Source: Pseudomonas extremaustralis (lineage in GTDB: Bacteria; Pseudomonadota; Gammaproteobacteria; Pseudomonadales; Pseudomonadaceae). From it: a DNA stretch of 64,000 nt. A program made the translations under genes and the position numbers. How positions within the stretch are numbered: position 1 is the stretch's first letter; the number at the start of each line of letters is the position of its first letter. This document shows, one piece after another, positions 37,381 to 47,342 of this stretch. The stretch covers positions 6,234,501 through 6,298,500 of the forward strand of contig NZ_LT629689.1 of assembly GCF_900102035.1 (NCBI RefSeq), in the 5' to 3' direction. Under the pieces are notes generated by a model. That model was not told the origin of the DNA. It saw only the letters and a program-made list of their open reading frames with translations, and ran no database searches.

Positions 37381-38139
37381 ATGCCCTTGCGCCTTGCGCT
37401 GCTTCTGCTTGTTACCGGCCTTGCCGCCGGTTGTGTTTCATCGGGACATGACAGCCCTTTGCAAACCGGTAAAGGTCGTGATGAGGCGCGGGTGGCCTAT
37501 GTGCAGTTGGGCTTGGGCTACCTGCAGCAAGGCATGAGCGAGCAGGCCAAGGTGCCGTTGAAAAAGGCCCTGGAACTCGACAGTGACGATGCCGACGCCA
37601 ATGCCGCACTGGCCCTGGTGTTCCAGGCCCAGGCCGAGCCAGAACTGGCTGATCGCTATTTCAGCAAAGCCCTGGCCGCCCGACCTGCCGACCCGCGGCT
37701 GCTGAATAATTACGGCAGCTTCCTGTTCGAGCAGAAACGTTATGACCAGGCAGCCCTTTATTTCCAGCAAGCCAGCGCCGATACCCTCTATCCTGAGCGC
37801 TCGCGGGTGTTCGAAAACCTTGGCGTGACCTCGATGCGCCTCGGCCAGCGCGACAGCGCACGCCAGCAACTGGAAAAAGCCCTGCACTTGAACGGACGCC
37901 AGCCGCGCGCGTTGCTCGAAATGGCTGAGTTGTCCTACGAAGACAGGCATTATGTGCCGGCACGTGACTATTACGAACGTTTTAGCCTGCTTAGCGGGCA
38001 AAATGCACGTAGTCTATTGCTCGGTGTGCGCCTGGCGACGGTTCATGAAGAACGCGACGCGGCCGCACGTTTTGGCCAGCAACTCGAACGACTCTATCCC
38101 GGTACGCCGGAATATCAGCAATACCTGTCGGAGCAATGA
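37381..38139 (+). CDS. pilW: Type IV pilus biogenesis/stability lipoprotein PilW (PilF)
   Basis: 252 residues with a lipoprotein signal (LRLALLLLVTGLAAGC, lipobox LAAGC at residue 20). The rest is a series of tetratricopeptide repeats, for example AYVQLGLGYLQQGMSEQAKV, ADANAALALVFQAQAEPELA and RLLNNYGSFLFEQKRYDQAA. It helps secretin (PilQ) assembly in the outer membrane. Its stop overlaps the start region of rodZ. Confidence 0.93.
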   Translation: MPLRLALLLLVTGLAAGCVSSGHDSPLQTGKGRDEARVAYVQLGLGYLQQGMSEQAKVPLKKALELDSDDADANAALALVFQAQAEPELADRYFSKALAARPADPRLLNNYGSFLFEQKRYDQAALYFQQASADTLYPERSRVFENLGVTSMRLGQRDSARQQLEKALHLNGRQPRALLEMAELSYEDRHYVPARDYYERFSLLSGQNARSLLLGVRLATVHEERDAAARFGQQLERLYPGTPEYQQYLSEQ

Positions 38140-39137
38140 TGAAAGCGGCGCACCCGGAAGTTGTAGCAGCTAATCGCGTAAACCCAGGCGACACTTTGCG
38201 TCAGGCCCGCGAAAGCAATGGTTGGTCGCTGGCGGAAGTGGCCCTCAAGCTCAATTTGACCACCACATCCCTGGGCAACCTGGAAGCCGGCGCGTTCGAC
38301 AAGCTGCCAGGGCATACCTTCGCTCGCGGCTATATCCGCGCCTACGCCAAGTTGCTGGGCATCGACCAGACCGTATTGGTCCAGGAATTCGACCAGTTCA
38401 CCGGTACCGACTCCCAAGGCAGCAATGTCCATGGCCTGGGTCGCATCGAAGAGCCGGTGCGGGTTTCCCACACGATCCTGCGGATTGTCAGCCTGTTGCT
38501 GCTGATCGCCGTGATTGGTGGCGGTTTTATCTGGTGGCAGGACCAGGCCTCCCAGCGCACCAAGGACATGACCAGCAACGCCATGGAGCACGTCGAAGTC
38601 GAAAGCGCCGACGGCACCACCCAGATTCATCCGCTGGACGAGCCAGAAGACCAGGCCGTTGCCGAAGGGCAGGCAGCGCCGCAAGAGCCGGCCGCCGAGC
38701 CTTCAGTCGCGCAAACCGCGCCGGCTGCCCCAGCAACTGCACCGGCCACACCAGCCCCGACCGTACCAGCTATACCGGCTGCTCCGGCCCAGGTCCATAC
38801 TCCGGCTACCCCGTCGCAGGCTCCTGCGACTGCCGCCCCAGCCGCTCCGGCCGCCCCCGCGATGTCGCCGCCCACCACCCCAGCGTTGATCGCCGGTGAC
38901 GGGCACGTTCAGATTACCTTCGTCGCCGATTGCTGGACGCAAGTCAGTGATGGCAACGGTAAAGTGCTGTTCAGCGGCCTGAAGCGCAAGGGCGATACGC
39001 TCGACCAGGGCGGCAAGCCTCCTTTGACGCTGCGTCTGGGCTATGCCCGTGGCGCGCAAGTGGTCTACAACGGCCAGCCTGTGGACGTGGCGCCGTTCAC
39101 CAGTGGCGAGACCGCTCGCCTGAAGTTGGGACAATAG
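38136..39137 (+). CDS. rodZ: Cytoskeletal protein RodZ
   Basis: 333 residues. The cytoplasmic Xre-like helix-turn-helix ([20 protein letters not shown], 17-75) binds MreB. One membrane segment follows ([20 protein letters not shown], about 109-129). A long proline/alanine-rich linker (about 180-245) separates it from the periplasmic DUF4115 domain ([20 protein letters not shown]). RodZ guides rod-shaped growth. Start at ATG 38136 or the adjacent 38139. The linker is low-complexity and likely variable between strains. Confidence 0.92.
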   Translation: MMKAAHPEVVAANRVNPGDTLRQARESNGWSLAEVALKLNLTTTSLGNLEAGAFDKLPGHTFARGYIRAYAKLLGIDQTVLVQEFDQFTGTDSQGSNVHGLGRIEEPVRVSHTILRIVSLLLLIAVIGGGFIWWQDQASQRTKDMTSNAMEHVEVESADGTTQIHPLDEPEDQAVAEGQAAPQEPAAEPSVAQTAPAAPATAPATPAPTVPAIPAAPAQVHTPATPSQAPATAAPAAPAAPAMSPPTTPALIAGDGHVQITFVADCWTQVSDGNGKVLFSGLKRKGDTLDQGGKPPLTLRLGYARGAQVVYNGQPVDVAPFTSGETARLKLGQ

Positions 39138-39139
39138 TC

Positions 39140-40249
39140 ATGCACGGCGAATCTCCAATCAAACGTCGCGTATCGCGCAAGATCTGGGTCGGCTCGGTGC
39201 CGGTGGGCGGCGATGCCCCCATCGCGGTACAGAGCATGACCAACAGCGACACCAACGATGTTGCTGCCACCGTCGCCCAGATCAATCGTCTGGAAGCGGC
39301 CGGCGTCGACATCGTGCGGGTATCCGTACCGGACATGGATGCCGCCGAGGCCTTCGGTCGCATCAAGCAGCTGGTCAAGGTGCCGCTGGTGGCCGACATT
39401 CACTTCGACTACAGGATCGCATTGCGCGTGGCCGAACTGGGTGTGGACTGCCTGCGTATCAACCCGGGCAACATCGGTCGCGAAGACCGTGTACGCGCTG
39501 TGGTGGATGCGGCCCGGGATCGCGGGATTCCGATCCGTATCGGTGTCAACGCCGGCTCCCTGGAAAAAGACCTGCAAAAGAAATACGGCGAGCCGACACC
39601 GGCGGCGCTGGTAGAGTCTGCGCTGCGCCATGTCGAGCACCTTGAGCGCCTGAACTTCCAGGACTTCAAGGTCAGCGTAAAGGCCTCCGACGTGTTCATG
39701 GCGGTTGAAGCCTACCGCCTGCTGGCCAAGGAAATCGTGCAACCGCTGCACCTGGGTATCACTGAAGCTGGCGGTTTACGTTCAGGCACAGTGAAATCTG
39801 CGGTGGGTCTCGGTATGCTGCTCGCCGAAGGGATTGGCGATACTATCCGCATCTCCCTGGCGGCAGACCCGGTCGAGGAAGTGAAAGTCGGTTACGACAT
39901 TCTCAAATCCCTGCATTTGCGTTCCCGAGGCATCAACTTCATTGCCTGCCCGAGCTGCTCGCGGCAGAACTTCGACGTGGTGAAAACCATGAACGAACTG
40001 GAAGGGCGTCTCGAAGACCTGCTGGTGCCGCTGGATGTCGCGGTGATCGGTTGTGTGGTCAACGGCCCGGGTGAAGCCAAAGAGGCGCACATCGGCTTGA
40101 CCGGCGGTACGCCGAACCTGATCTACATCGATGGCAAGCCGTCGCAGAAGTTGACGAATGACAATCTGGTGGATGAGCTCGAAAGACTGATCCGCGAGAA
40201 AGCGGCCGAGAAGGTCGCCTCTGACGCAGCGCTTATCGCGCGCGGCTAA
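39140..40249 (+). CDS. ispG: (E)-4-hydroxy-3-methylbut-2-enyl-diphosphate synthase
   Basis: 369 residues. IspG (GcpE) is a [4Fe-4S] enzyme of the MEP isoprenoid pathway. Cluster ligands lie in [15 protein letters not shown] (two cysteines, about 270) and [20 protein letters not shown] (third cysteine and glutamate, about 305). It begins 2 bp after rodZ and is followed by hisS. Its need for Fe-S clusters matches the nearby isc operon. Confidence 0.97.
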   Translation: MHGESPIKRRVSRKIWVGSVPVGGDAPIAVQSMTNSDTNDVAATVAQINRLEAAGVDIVRVSVPDMDAAEAFGRIKQLVKVPLVADIHFDYRIALRVAELGVDCLRINPGNIGREDRVRAVVDAARDRGIPIRIGVNAGSLEKDLQKKYGEPTPAALVESALRHVEHLERLNFQDFKVSVKASDVFMAVEAYRLLAKEIVQPLHLGITEAGGLRSGTVKSAVGLGMLLAEGIGDTIRISLAADPVEEVKVGYDILKSLHLRSRGINFIACPSCSRQNFDVVKTMNELEGRLEDLLVPLDVAVIGCVVNGPGEAKEAHIGLTGGTPNLIYIDGKPSQKLTNDNLVDELERLIREKAAEKVASDAALIARG

Positions 40250-40270
40250 GAACGAATTTAAGGATTTGAT

Positions 40271-41560
40271 GTGAGCAAGTCTCTGCAAGCCATTCGTGGC
40301 ATGAACGACATCCTGCCTGAGCAGACGCCGCTGTGGCGCTACTTCGAGGGCACTGTCGCGCGCCTGCTGGATAACTACGGTTACAAACAGATCCGTATGC
40401 CGATCGTTGAGTTCACCGAGCTGTTCAAGCGCTCCATCGGTGAAGTGACCGACATCGTCGAAAAAGAGATGTACACCTTCGAAGATCGCAACGGCGACTC
40501 CCTGACCCTGCGTCCGGAAGGCACCGCCGCGTGCGTGCGCGCCGTGCTCGAGCATGGCCTCACCGGTGGCGGCCAGCCGCAGAAGTTGTGGTACATCGGC
40601 CCGATGTTCCGTCACGAGCGCCCACAGAAAGGCCGTTATCGCCAGTTCCACCAGATCGGCCTGGAAGTGTTCAACCTCGAGGGTCCGGACATCGACGCCG
40701 AGCTGATCGTGCTGACCTGGCGCCTGTGGGGCCTGCTGGGTATCCGCGACGCGGTCAAGCTCGAGCTCAACAGCCTGGGTACCAGCGAATCCCGGGGCCG
40801 CTACCGCGTCGCCCTGGTTGAGTACCTGTCGGCCCACCTGGACAAGCTGGACGAAGACAGCCAGCGCCGTCTGAAAACCAACCCGCTGCGCGTCCTCGAC
40901 ACCAAGAACGCCGATACCCAGGCCGTGCTGGTCAATGCGCCGAAAATGGCCGACTACCTGGACGACGAATCCCGCACGCACTTTGAGGGCCTCAAGGCTC
41001 GCCTGGAGGCTGCGGGTATTCCCTACGTGATCAACCCGAAACTGGTGCGCGGCCTCGATTACTACAGCAAGACCGTGTTCGAATGGGTCACCGACAAACT
41101 CGGCGCCCAGGGCACCGTGTGTGCCGGTGGCCGTTACGACGGCCTGGTCGAGCAGATGGGTGGCAAGCCGACCCCTGGCGTGGGCTTTGCCATGGGGATC
41201 GAGCGGCTGATCCTGCTGCTGGAAACCCTGGAGCAGGTACCGGAAGAAATCTCCCGTCAGGTGGACGTGTACCTGTGCGCCTTTGGCGAGGCCGCCGAAC
41301 TGGCCGCCCTGGCCCTGAGCGAAAAAGTACGCGACCAACTGCCGAACCTGCGCCTGCAGATCAATGCCGGCGCCGGCAGCTTCAAAAGCCAGTTCAAGAA
41401 GGCTGACAAGAGCGGTGCGCTGTATGCGCTGATCCTCGGCGATGACGAGCTGGCCCAGCAGGTGATAGGTTTCAAACCCCTGCGTGGCCAGGGCGAGCAA
41501 CAGAACATTGCCTTTGATGCGCTCGCTGCGCACTTGGCCACCTGCGTCGTGCAGGGTTGA
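40271..41560 (+). CDS. hisS: Histidyl-tRNA synthetase
   Basis: 429 residues from GTG 40271. It is a class II synthetase: motif 2 is in [20 protein letters not shown], the histidine-specific loops are in [18 protein letters not shown] and [18 protein letters not shown], and motif 3 is [18 protein letters not shown]-terminal anticodon-binding domain follows. It is essential for translation. Confidence 0.98.
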   Translation: MSKSLQAIRGMNDILPEQTPLWRYFEGTVARLLDNYGYKQIRMPIVEFTELFKRSIGEVTDIVEKEMYTFEDRNGDSLTLRPEGTAACVRAVLEHGLTGGGQPQKLWYIGPMFRHERPQKGRYRQFHQIGLEVFNLEGPDIDAELIVLTWRLWGLLGIRDAVKLELNSLGTSESRGRYRVALVEYLSAHLDKLDEDSQRRLKTNPLRVLDTKNADTQAVLVNAPKMADYLDDESRTHFEGLKARLEAAGIPYVINPKLVRGLDYYSKTVFEWVTDKLGAQGTVCAGGRYDGLVEQMGGKPTPGVGFAMGIERLILLLETLEQVPEEISRQVDVYLCAFGEAAELAALALSEKVRDQLPNLRLQINAGAGSFKSQFKKADKSGALYALILGDDELAQQVIGFKPLRGQGEQQNIAFDALAAHLATCVVQG

Positions 41561-41601
41561 AGCTGTCGAACAGCGGAATTTAGCGATTAAGGAGTATTGG
41601 G

Positions 41602-42243
41602 GTGTCGAGTACTGATGATGAGCAACTGGCCGAGTTCAAGGACTGGTGGCAGCGTAACGGCAAGCCCCTGGTTACTGGCGGTCTGCTGGCTTTAGTGGTG
41701 GTGTTCGGCTGGCAAGCCTGGACCAAATATCAGGCCAACCAGTCCCAAGGCGCCTCGATCGTTTATCAGCAATTGCTGGAAACAACCCTGACGCCGGACG
41801 GCAAGCCCGACCCTGCGCGGGTTGCCGACCTGGCCAGCAAGCTGAAGAACGAATTCGGCGGTAGCACCTACGCCCAATACGGCAGCCTGTTCGTCGCGAA
41901 AGTCGCGGTCGATACCGGCAAGCTGGATGACGCCGCCGCCGAACTGAAGGCCATCGTCGACAAACCGACCAACCCGACCCTGGGTGAAATCGCACGTCAG
42001 CGCCTGGCTCAGGTATTGGCGGCACAGAATAAGGCCGACGAAGCACTCAAACTGCTCGACGGCGATGCTGACAAGGCATTTGTAGCCACTCGCGAAGAGC
42101 TCAAGGGGGACCTGTTGGTCCAATTGGGTCGTACCGACGAAGCCAATGCTGCGTACCAAAAAGCCAAGGCGGCGCTGTCTGATGAAGCGGCGGTCGGTGG
42201 CTTACAAATCAAGCTGGACGACTTGGCCAAAGGGGATGCGTGA
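41602..42243 (+). CDS. YfgM-family tetratricopeptide protein
   Basis: 213 residues from GTG 41602 with AAGGAG upstream. A membrane segment (GKPLVTGGLLALVVVFGWQA, about 20-40) anchors it, with the TPR-containing C-terminus in the periplasm. YfgM-type proteins associate with the SecYEG translocon and periplasmic chaperones such as PpiD. The hisS-yfgM-bamB-der order is conserved. bamB starts 1 bp after the stop. Confidence 0.9.
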   Translation: MSSTDDEQLAEFKDWWQRNGKPLVTGGLLALVVVFGWQAWTKYQANQSQGASIVYQQLLETTLTPDGKPDPARVADLASKLKNEFGGSTYAQYGSLFVAKVAVDTGKLDDAAAELKAIVDKPTNPTLGEIARQRLAQVLAAQNKADEALKLLDGDADKAFVATREELKGDLLVQLGRTDEANAAYQKAKAALSDEAAVGGLQIKLDDLAKGDA

Positions 42244-42244
42244 C

Positions 42245-43387
42245 GTGATCCGTTGGAAACATGCAGCATTGCTGGCTCTGGCCGTTCTGGCCGCGGGTTG
42301 CAGCAGCAACAGTAAGAAAGAATTGCCTCCGGCCGAGCTGACCAGCTTCAAGGAAGAAGTGGTCCTGCAAAAGCAGTGGAGCCGTTCCATCGGTGATGGG
42401 CAGGGCGAGACCTACAACATGTTGGTACCGGCAATCGACGGTGACAACATTGTGGCCGCTGACGTGACCGGCGTAGTGATCTCCATGGATCGCATGAACG
42501 GCGACGTGAAGTGGAAGAAAGACCTTGAGTTGCCTGTATCCGGCGCCGTCGGCGTGGGTTACGGCATGGTTATGCTCGGCACGCTCAAGGGCGAAGTCGT
42601 GGCGCTGGACTCCAGCACCGGTGAAGAGAAATGGCGCGCTCGCGTGACCAGTGAAGTCCTCGCACCGCCTGCTACCAACGGCGATATCGTAGTGGTTCAG
42701 ACCCAGGACGACCGTGTGATCGGCCTTGACGCCAGCACCGGCGCACAGCGCTGGTTGTATGACAGCACCCCGGCGGTGTTGACGCTGCGCGGTACCAGCG
42801 GTCCGATTGTGACCAATAATCTGGCCGTTGCAGGCTTGTCGACCGGTAAAGTGGTCGCGCTGGATACCAAGAACGGCGTGCCGGTCTGGGAAACCCGCGT
42901 GGCCATCCCGCAAGGTCGTTCCGAACTGGATCGCGTTGTGGACATCGACGGTGGCTTGCTGCTGTCGGGAGAAACCCTCTACGTCGCCACTTACCAGGGC
43001 CGCGTTGCCGCTCTGGACCTGCAAAGCGGTCGCGTCAACTGGCAGCGTGATGCTTCCAGCTACGCCGGTGTCGCCCAAGGGTTCGGCAGCGTCTATGTAA
43101 GCCTGGCGTCCGGCACCGTTGAAAGTGTCGACGAACGTTCCACCACTGCACTGTGGAGCAACGACTCCCTGGCTCGCCGTCAACTGTCGGCTCCGGAAGT
43201 GTTCTCCAGCTATGTGGCGGTCGGCGACTTCGAAGGCTACCTGCACCTGCTGAGCCAGGTGGACGGTCGCTTTGTCGGTCGTGAACGTATTGACAGCGAC
43301 GGCCTGCGTGCGCGTCCGCTGGTGGTGGGTAACATGCTTTATGTGTTTGGCAACAGCGGCAAGCTGGAAGCCCTGACCATCAAGTAA
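42245..43387 (+). CDS. bamB: Outer membrane assembly lipoprotein BamB
   Basis: 380 residues from GTG 42245, with an AAGGGGA site upstream. The lipoprotein signal WKHAALLALAVLAAGC (lipobox LAAGC) is followed by an eight-bladed beta-propeller of PQQ-like repeats, for example VVALDSSTGEEKWRARVTSE, VIGLDASTGAQRWLYD and VVALDTKNGVPVWETRV. It belongs to the BAM complex that inserts beta-barrel proteins. Confidence 0.95.
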   Translation: MIRWKHAALLALAVLAAGCSSNSKKELPPAELTSFKEEVVLQKQWSRSIGDGQGETYNMLVPAIDGDNIVAADVTGVVISMDRMNGDVKWKKDLELPVSGAVGVGYGMVMLGTLKGEVVALDSSTGEEKWRARVTSEVLAPPATNGDIVVVQTQDDRVIGLDASTGAQRWLYDSTPAVLTLRGTSGPIVTNNLAVAGLSTGKVVALDTKNGVPVWETRVAIPQGRSELDRVVDIDGGLLLSGETLYVATYQGRVAALDLQSGRVNWQRDASSYAGVAQGFGSVYVSLASGTVESVDERSTTALWSNDSLARRQLSAPEVFSSYVAVGDFEGYLHLLSQVDGRFVGRERIDSDGLRARPLVVGNMLYVFGNSGKLEALTIK

Positions 43388-43442
43388 AGGTTTGACTATG
43401 CTTGGGGTCATTCCCCAGGCGGCCCTGCTTCATTGCTTAAAT

Positions 43443-43539
43443 GTAGGAGCGAGCTTGCTCGCGAAGGACGTCAACGCTAACGCGGGTTTCTGGATGAACG
43501 CGGCGTCCTTGGGTTTTTCGCGAGCAAGCTCGCTCCTAC
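43443..43539. repeat. REPIN (paired REP sequences)
   Basis: GTAGGAGCGAGCTTGCTCGC (43443-43462) and its inverted copy GCGAGCAAGCTCGCTCCTAC (43520-43539) lie head to head with a spacer of about 57 bp. The core GAGCTTGCTCGCGAA is a P. fluorescens REP type. It sits between bamB and der. Confidence 0.8.
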
Positions 43540-43647
43540 AAGACTCAGTGTCGGGCAGGGTATGTGGCATTCAAATGCCGCCCCGAGCACCAGCCGCTGC
43601 CCCGCAGCGGCTTTTGTATTTTCTGAAATAACGAAGTGGAGAGCCGC

Positions 43648-45117
43648 ATGGTTCCCGTAATCGCCCTGGTGGGCCGACCTAACGTCGGCAAGTCCACCTT
43701 GTTCAACCGCCTGACCAGGACTCGCGACGCCATCGTCGGCGACTTGTCCGGTCTGACCCGTGATCGCCAATACGGTGAGGCAAAGTGGCAAGGGCGCTCC
43801 TACATTATTGTCGACACCGGTGGTATCTCCGGTGACGAGCATGGCATGGACGAAAAAATGGCCGAGCAGTCGCTGCTCGCCATTGAAGAAGCCGATGTCG
43901 TGTTGTTCCTGGTGGACGCCCGTGCGGGCTACACCGCTGCCGACCAGATGATCGGCGAGCACCTGCGCAAGCGCAACAAGCGTTCCTACGTGGTCGCCAA
44001 CAAGATCGACAACATCGATCCTGAAATGGCCCGTGCCGAATTCAGCCCGATGGGCCTGGGCGACGCGATCCCGATCGCCGGTGCCCACGGTCGCGGTATC
44101 ACCCAGATGCTGGAAATTGCCCTGAGCGATTTCCCCAAGGATGACGCTGAGGAAGAAGAGGGCGAAGAAGAGGTCGTCGCCGAAGGCGAGGAAGCCAAGC
44201 GCATTCCTGGCCCGAGCGAAAAAGACGGGATCAAGATCGCTATCATCGGCCGTCCGAACGTCGGCAAGTCGACTCTGGTCAACCGCATGCTTGGTGAAGA
44301 CCGGGTCATCGTCTACGACCAGCCCGGCACGACCCGCGACAGTATCTACATCCCGTTCGAGCGTAACGACGAGAAGTACACGCTGATCGACACCGCCGGT
44401 GTGCGCAAGCGCGGCAAGATCCACGAGGAAGTCGAAAAGTTTTCCGTGGTGAAAACCCTGCAGGCCATCAAAGACGCCAACGTGGTGATCTTCGTGATGG
44501 ACGCCCGCGAAGGCGTGGTGGACCACGACCTCAACCTGCTGGGCTTTGCCCTGGAAGCCGGTCGGGCGCTGGTGATCGCGATCAACAAGTGGGACGGCAT
44601 GACGCCAAGCGAGCGCGATTTCGTCAAGATCGAGCTGCAGCGTCGGTTGTTCTTCGTCGAGTTCGCCGATATCCACTTTATCTCGGCCCTGCACGGCACT
44701 GGCGTGGGTAACCTCTACGCGTCCGTACAGAACTCGTTCAAATCTGCGGTCACCCGCTGGCCAACCAACCGCCTCACCCAGATCCTGGAAGACGCCGTTG
44801 GCGAGCATGCGCCGCCGATGGTCAACAACCGCCGGATCAAACTGCGTTACGCCCACTTGGGTGGTGCCAACCCGCCGATTATCGTGATCCACGGTAACCA
44901 GATCGAGAAGGTGCCCAAGTCCTATGTGCGTTACCTGGAAAACACCTATCGCCGTGTCTTGAAACTGGTCGGTACGCCGATCCGTATCGAGTTCAAGGGT
45001 GGCGAGAACCCATACGAAGGCAACAAGAACACGCTGACGGACCGTCAGGTGAACAAGAAGCGTCGTTTGATGACTCACCACAAGAAGGCCGACAAGAAGC
45101 GCCGCGACAAGCGCTGA
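43648..45117 (+). CDS. der: Ribosome biogenesis GTPase Der (EngA)
   Basis: 489 residues from ATG 43648 with GGAG upstream. It has two GTPase domains in tandem, each with a P-loop ([16 protein letters not shown] at about 8 and [16 protein letters not shown] at about 203), plus DTGG and DTAG G3 motifs and NKID/NKWD G4 motifs. A C-terminal KH-like domain and a lysine/arginine-rich tail follow. An acidic stretch ([18 protein letters not shown]) joins the two G domains. It acts in 50S subunit assembly. Confidence 0.97.
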   Translation: MVPVIALVGRPNVGKSTLFNRLTRTRDAIVGDLSGLTRDRQYGEAKWQGRSYIIVDTGGISGDEHGMDEKMAEQSLLAIEEADVVLFLVDARAGYTAADQMIGEHLRKRNKRSYVVANKIDNIDPEMARAEFSPMGLGDAIPIAGAHGRGITQMLEIALSDFPKDDAEEEEGEEEVVAEGEEAKRIPGPSEKDGIKIAIIGRPNVGKSTLVNRMLGEDRVIVYDQPGTTRDSIYIPFERNDEKYTLIDTAGVRKRGKIHEEVEKFSVVKTLQAIKDANVVIFVMDAREGVVDHDLNLLGFALEAGRALVIAINKWDGMTPSERDFVKIELQRRLFFVEFADIHFISALHGTGVGNLYASVQNSFKSAVTRWPTNRLTQILEDAVGEHAPPMVNNRRIKLRYAHLGGANPPIIVIHGNQIEKVPKSYVRYLENTYRRVLKLVGTPIRIEFKGGENPYEGNKNTLTDRQVNKKRRLMTHHKKADKKRRDKR

Positions 45118-45128
45118 TTCCGACCTCG

Positions 45129-45157
45129 CAAAAAGGGCTCTTGATGAGCCCTTTTTT
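45129..45157 (+). terminator. Intrinsic terminator after der
   Basis: AAAAGGGCTC and GAGCCCTTTT form a stem with a TTGAT loop, followed by a T-run. It lies about 12 bp after the stop codon of der and closes the rlmN-der cluster. Confidence 0.85.
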
Positions 45158-45231
45158 GTGCGCGATGGTTTGTGCCTTGACCCGATGCGGCTGGCAGCTT
45201 AAAACTTGGGGCTCACCTGCAGGGGCCACCG

Positions 45232-46380
45232 ATGATCACCAGCAAGCTGCCGAATGTCGGCACGACCATTTTCACCACCATGTCGCAACTCGCTGCCGAA
45301 ACCGGCGCACTCAACCTGTCCCAGGGTTTTCCCGACTTCAATGGTCCTCAGGCTTTGCTCGATGCAGTGGGCAAGCACGTTGCCAGCGGCCATAACCAAT
45401 ATGCGCCGATGACCGGCCTGCCGATCCTGCGTCAGCAAGTGACGGCCAAAATCGCTCGCAGCTACGGTGCCACGGTCAATCCCGACAGCGAAGTAACCAT
45501 CACCCCAGGCGCCACTGCCGCGATCTTCTGCGCGATCCAGGCCGTGATCCGCAGTGGTGACGAAGTCATCGTGTTCGACCCGTGCTATGACAGCTACGAG
45601 CCTTCGGTCGAGCTGGCCGGTGGCCGCTGTGTGCATGTGCAACTGAGCCTGGACGGTTTTGCCCTGGACTTTGAAAAGATCCAGGCCGCGCTGTCGCCGC
45701 GCACGCGGATGATCATCCTCAACAGCCCACACAATCCCACCGGCGCACTGATCAGCCGTGCCGAGCTGGACCTGTTGGCGGCGTTGATCCGCGACCGCGA
45801 TATCTACCTGGTCAGCGACGAGGTCTATGAACACTTGGTGTTCGATGGAGTGCCCCATGTCAGCGTGCTGGCCCATGAAGAACTCTACCAACGCGCCTTC
45901 GTGGTCAGCTCCTTTGGCAAGACCTACCACGTTACCGGCTGGAAGACCGGTTACGTGGTCGCGCCACCGGCCCTGACGGCCGAACTGCGCAAGGTGCACC
46001 AATACGTGAACTTCTGCGGTGTCACCCCGTTGCAGTTCGCGTTGGCCGACTTTATGGCCGAACACCCGGAGCACGTCGATGAGTTGCCGGCCTTCTACCA
46101 GGCCAAGCGTGATCTGTTCTGCGACCTGCTGGCACCGTCGCGTTTCAGCTTTACCCGCGTCACCGGCACGTACTTCCAGTTGGTGGATTACTCACAGATC
46201 CGCCCGGACCTGGATGACGTCGCCATGTCGCTATGGATGACCCGCGAACATGGCGTAGCGACCATCCCTGTGTCGGTGTTCTACCAGAACCCACCCCAAG
46301 GCCAGCGCCTGGTGCGCCTGTGCTTTGCCAAACGTGAGGAGACGCTGCAACAGGCAGCCGAAAAACTATGCGTGATCTGA
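45232..46380 (+). CDS. PLP-dependent methionine/glutamine-type aminotransferase
   Basis: 382 residues of the class I/II aminotransferase fold. The PLP lysine is in SSFGKTYHVTGWKTGYVVAP (about residue 233), and the cofactor-binding blocks NSPHNPTGALISRAELD and SDEVYEHLVFDG are clear. It is closest in pattern to YbdL-type methionine aminotransferases. It overlaps the next gene, an omega-amidase, by 13 bp. This pair regenerates methionine from its keto acid using glutamine, the amidase removing 2-oxoglutaramate. Confidence 0.88.
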   Translation: MITSKLPNVGTTIFTTMSQLAAETGALNLSQGFPDFNGPQALLDAVGKHVASGHNQYAPMTGLPILRQQVTAKIARSYGATVNPDSEVTITPGATAAIFCAIQAVIRSGDEVIVFDPCYDSYEPSVELAGGRCVHVQLSLDGFALDFEKIQAALSPRTRMIILNSPHNPTGALISRAELDLLAALIRDRDIYLVSDEVYEHLVFDGVPHVSVLAHEELYQRAFVVSSFGKTYHVTGWKTGYVVAPPALTAELRKVHQYVNFCGVTPLQFALADFMAEHPEHVDELPAFYQAKRDLFCDLLAPSRFSFTRVTGTYFQLVDYSQIRPDLDDVAMSLWMTREHGVATIPVSVFYQNPPQGQRLVRLCFAKREETLQQAAEKLCVI

Positions 46381-47159
46381 CTGCATTGCCGAACCTGAAC
46401 ATCGCCCTGGTCCAGACCACCCTGGCCTGGCACGACCGCCAGGCCAACCTCGATCATTTCGAACTGCTGCTGGAACAGGCTCGGGGCGCTGACCTGATCA
46501 TACTGCCGGAGATGTTCACCACCGGTTTTTCCATGGAGTCGGCGACCCTCGCCGAGCCGGAAAACGGCCCGACCCATCGCTGGTTGCAAGCTCAGGCGGC
46601 GAAGTACGGCGCGGTGATCACCGGCAGTGTGATCATCCAGGCCGCCGATGGTAGCCACCGCAACCGTCTGCTATGGGCGCGACCGGATGGCGAGGTTATG
46701 CATTACGACAAGCGCCACCTGTTCCGCATGGCGGGCGAGCACGAGCACTACACCCCTGGCGAGCGCCAGGTGCAGTTTGAGCTGAAGGGCTGGCGCATTC
46801 GTCCGTTGATTTGCTACGACCTGCGCTTCCCGGTGTGGAGCCGGGATGCCCAGGACACTGACCTGTTGCTCTATACCGCCAACTGGCCGGGTGCGCGGCG
46901 CCAGCATTGGAACCGGTTGCTGCCGGCGCGGGCGATCGAGAACCTGTGTTATGTCGCGGCGGTGAATCGGGTGGGCACGGATGGCAAGGGCTTTGTCTAT
47001 ACCGGGGATAGCCACGTGCTGGATTTCCAGGGGGAGAGCCTGCTGAGTGCGGGGGAGGCGGATGGGGTGTTCCAGGTGTGCCTGGACGCGGCGGAGCTGG
47101 CGGCGTATCGCACGCGGTTTCCGGCGAATTTGGATGCCGATACTTTCCAGTTTGTCTGA
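46368..47159 (+). CDS. Nitrilase-family amidohydrolase (YafV-like omega-amidase)
   Basis: 263 residues. The nitrilase triad is visible: glutamate in LIILPEMFTTGFSM (about 43), lysine in HYDKRHLFRMAGEH (about 108) and cysteine in RPLICYDLRFPVWS (about 145). The GFSM and FRMAGEH variants are typical of 2-oxoglutaramate amidases. Overlap with the aminotransferase gene supports a joint role in methionine salvage. The start at 46368 gives MRDLTALPNLNIALVQTTLA. Confidence 0.88.
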   Translation: MRDLTALPNLNIALVQTTLAWHDRQANLDHFELLLEQARGADLIILPEMFTTGFSMESATLAEPENGPTHRWLQAQAAKYGAVITGSVIIQAADGSHRNRLLWARPDGEVMHYDKRHLFRMAGEHEHYTPGERQVQFELKGWRIRPLICYDLRFPVWSRDAQDTDLLLYTANWPGARRQHWNRLLPARAIENLCYVAAVNRVGTDGKGFVYTGDSHVLDFQGESLLSAGEADGVFQVCLDAAELAAYRTRFPANLDADTFQFV

Positions 47160-47188
47160 TGGATTTTTGTGGTTGGGAATATCGCTAT

Positions 47189-47257
47189 CGGGAGCAAGCC
47201 CCCTCCCACATTTTTGATCTTTGAATACATTCAAATGTGGGAGGGGGCTTGCTCCCG
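47189..47257. repeat. Inverted-repeat element (REPIN type) after the amidase
   Basis: CGGGAGCAAGCCCCCTCCCA (47189-47208) pairs with TGGGAGGGGGCTTGCTCCCG (47238-47257), a perfect 20-bp inverted repeat with a spacer of about 29 bp. This GGGAGCAAGCCCCCTCCC type is frequent in the P. fluorescens group. Confidence 0.8.
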
Positions 47258-47290
47258 ATGAGGCCTGACCAATCACCATACACCTCAAAT

Positions 47291-47325
47291 AAAAAGGCCC
47301 CTGGATTCTCATCCAGGGGCCTTTT
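47291..47325. terminator. Bidirectional terminator between amidase and leuA
   Basis: AAAAGGCCCCTGGAT and ATCCAGGGGCCTTTT form a 15-bp stem with a TCTC loop. It lies between convergent genes and is 16 bp from the leuA stop. Confidence 0.88.
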
Positions 47326-47342
47326 GTATTGCGGCGTTACAC

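Noticed and set aside
39782..41533. 583-codon open frame antisense to ispG/hisS
   Set aside because: It is the complement of a clear histidyl-tRNA synthetase; composition is typical of an antisense shadow.
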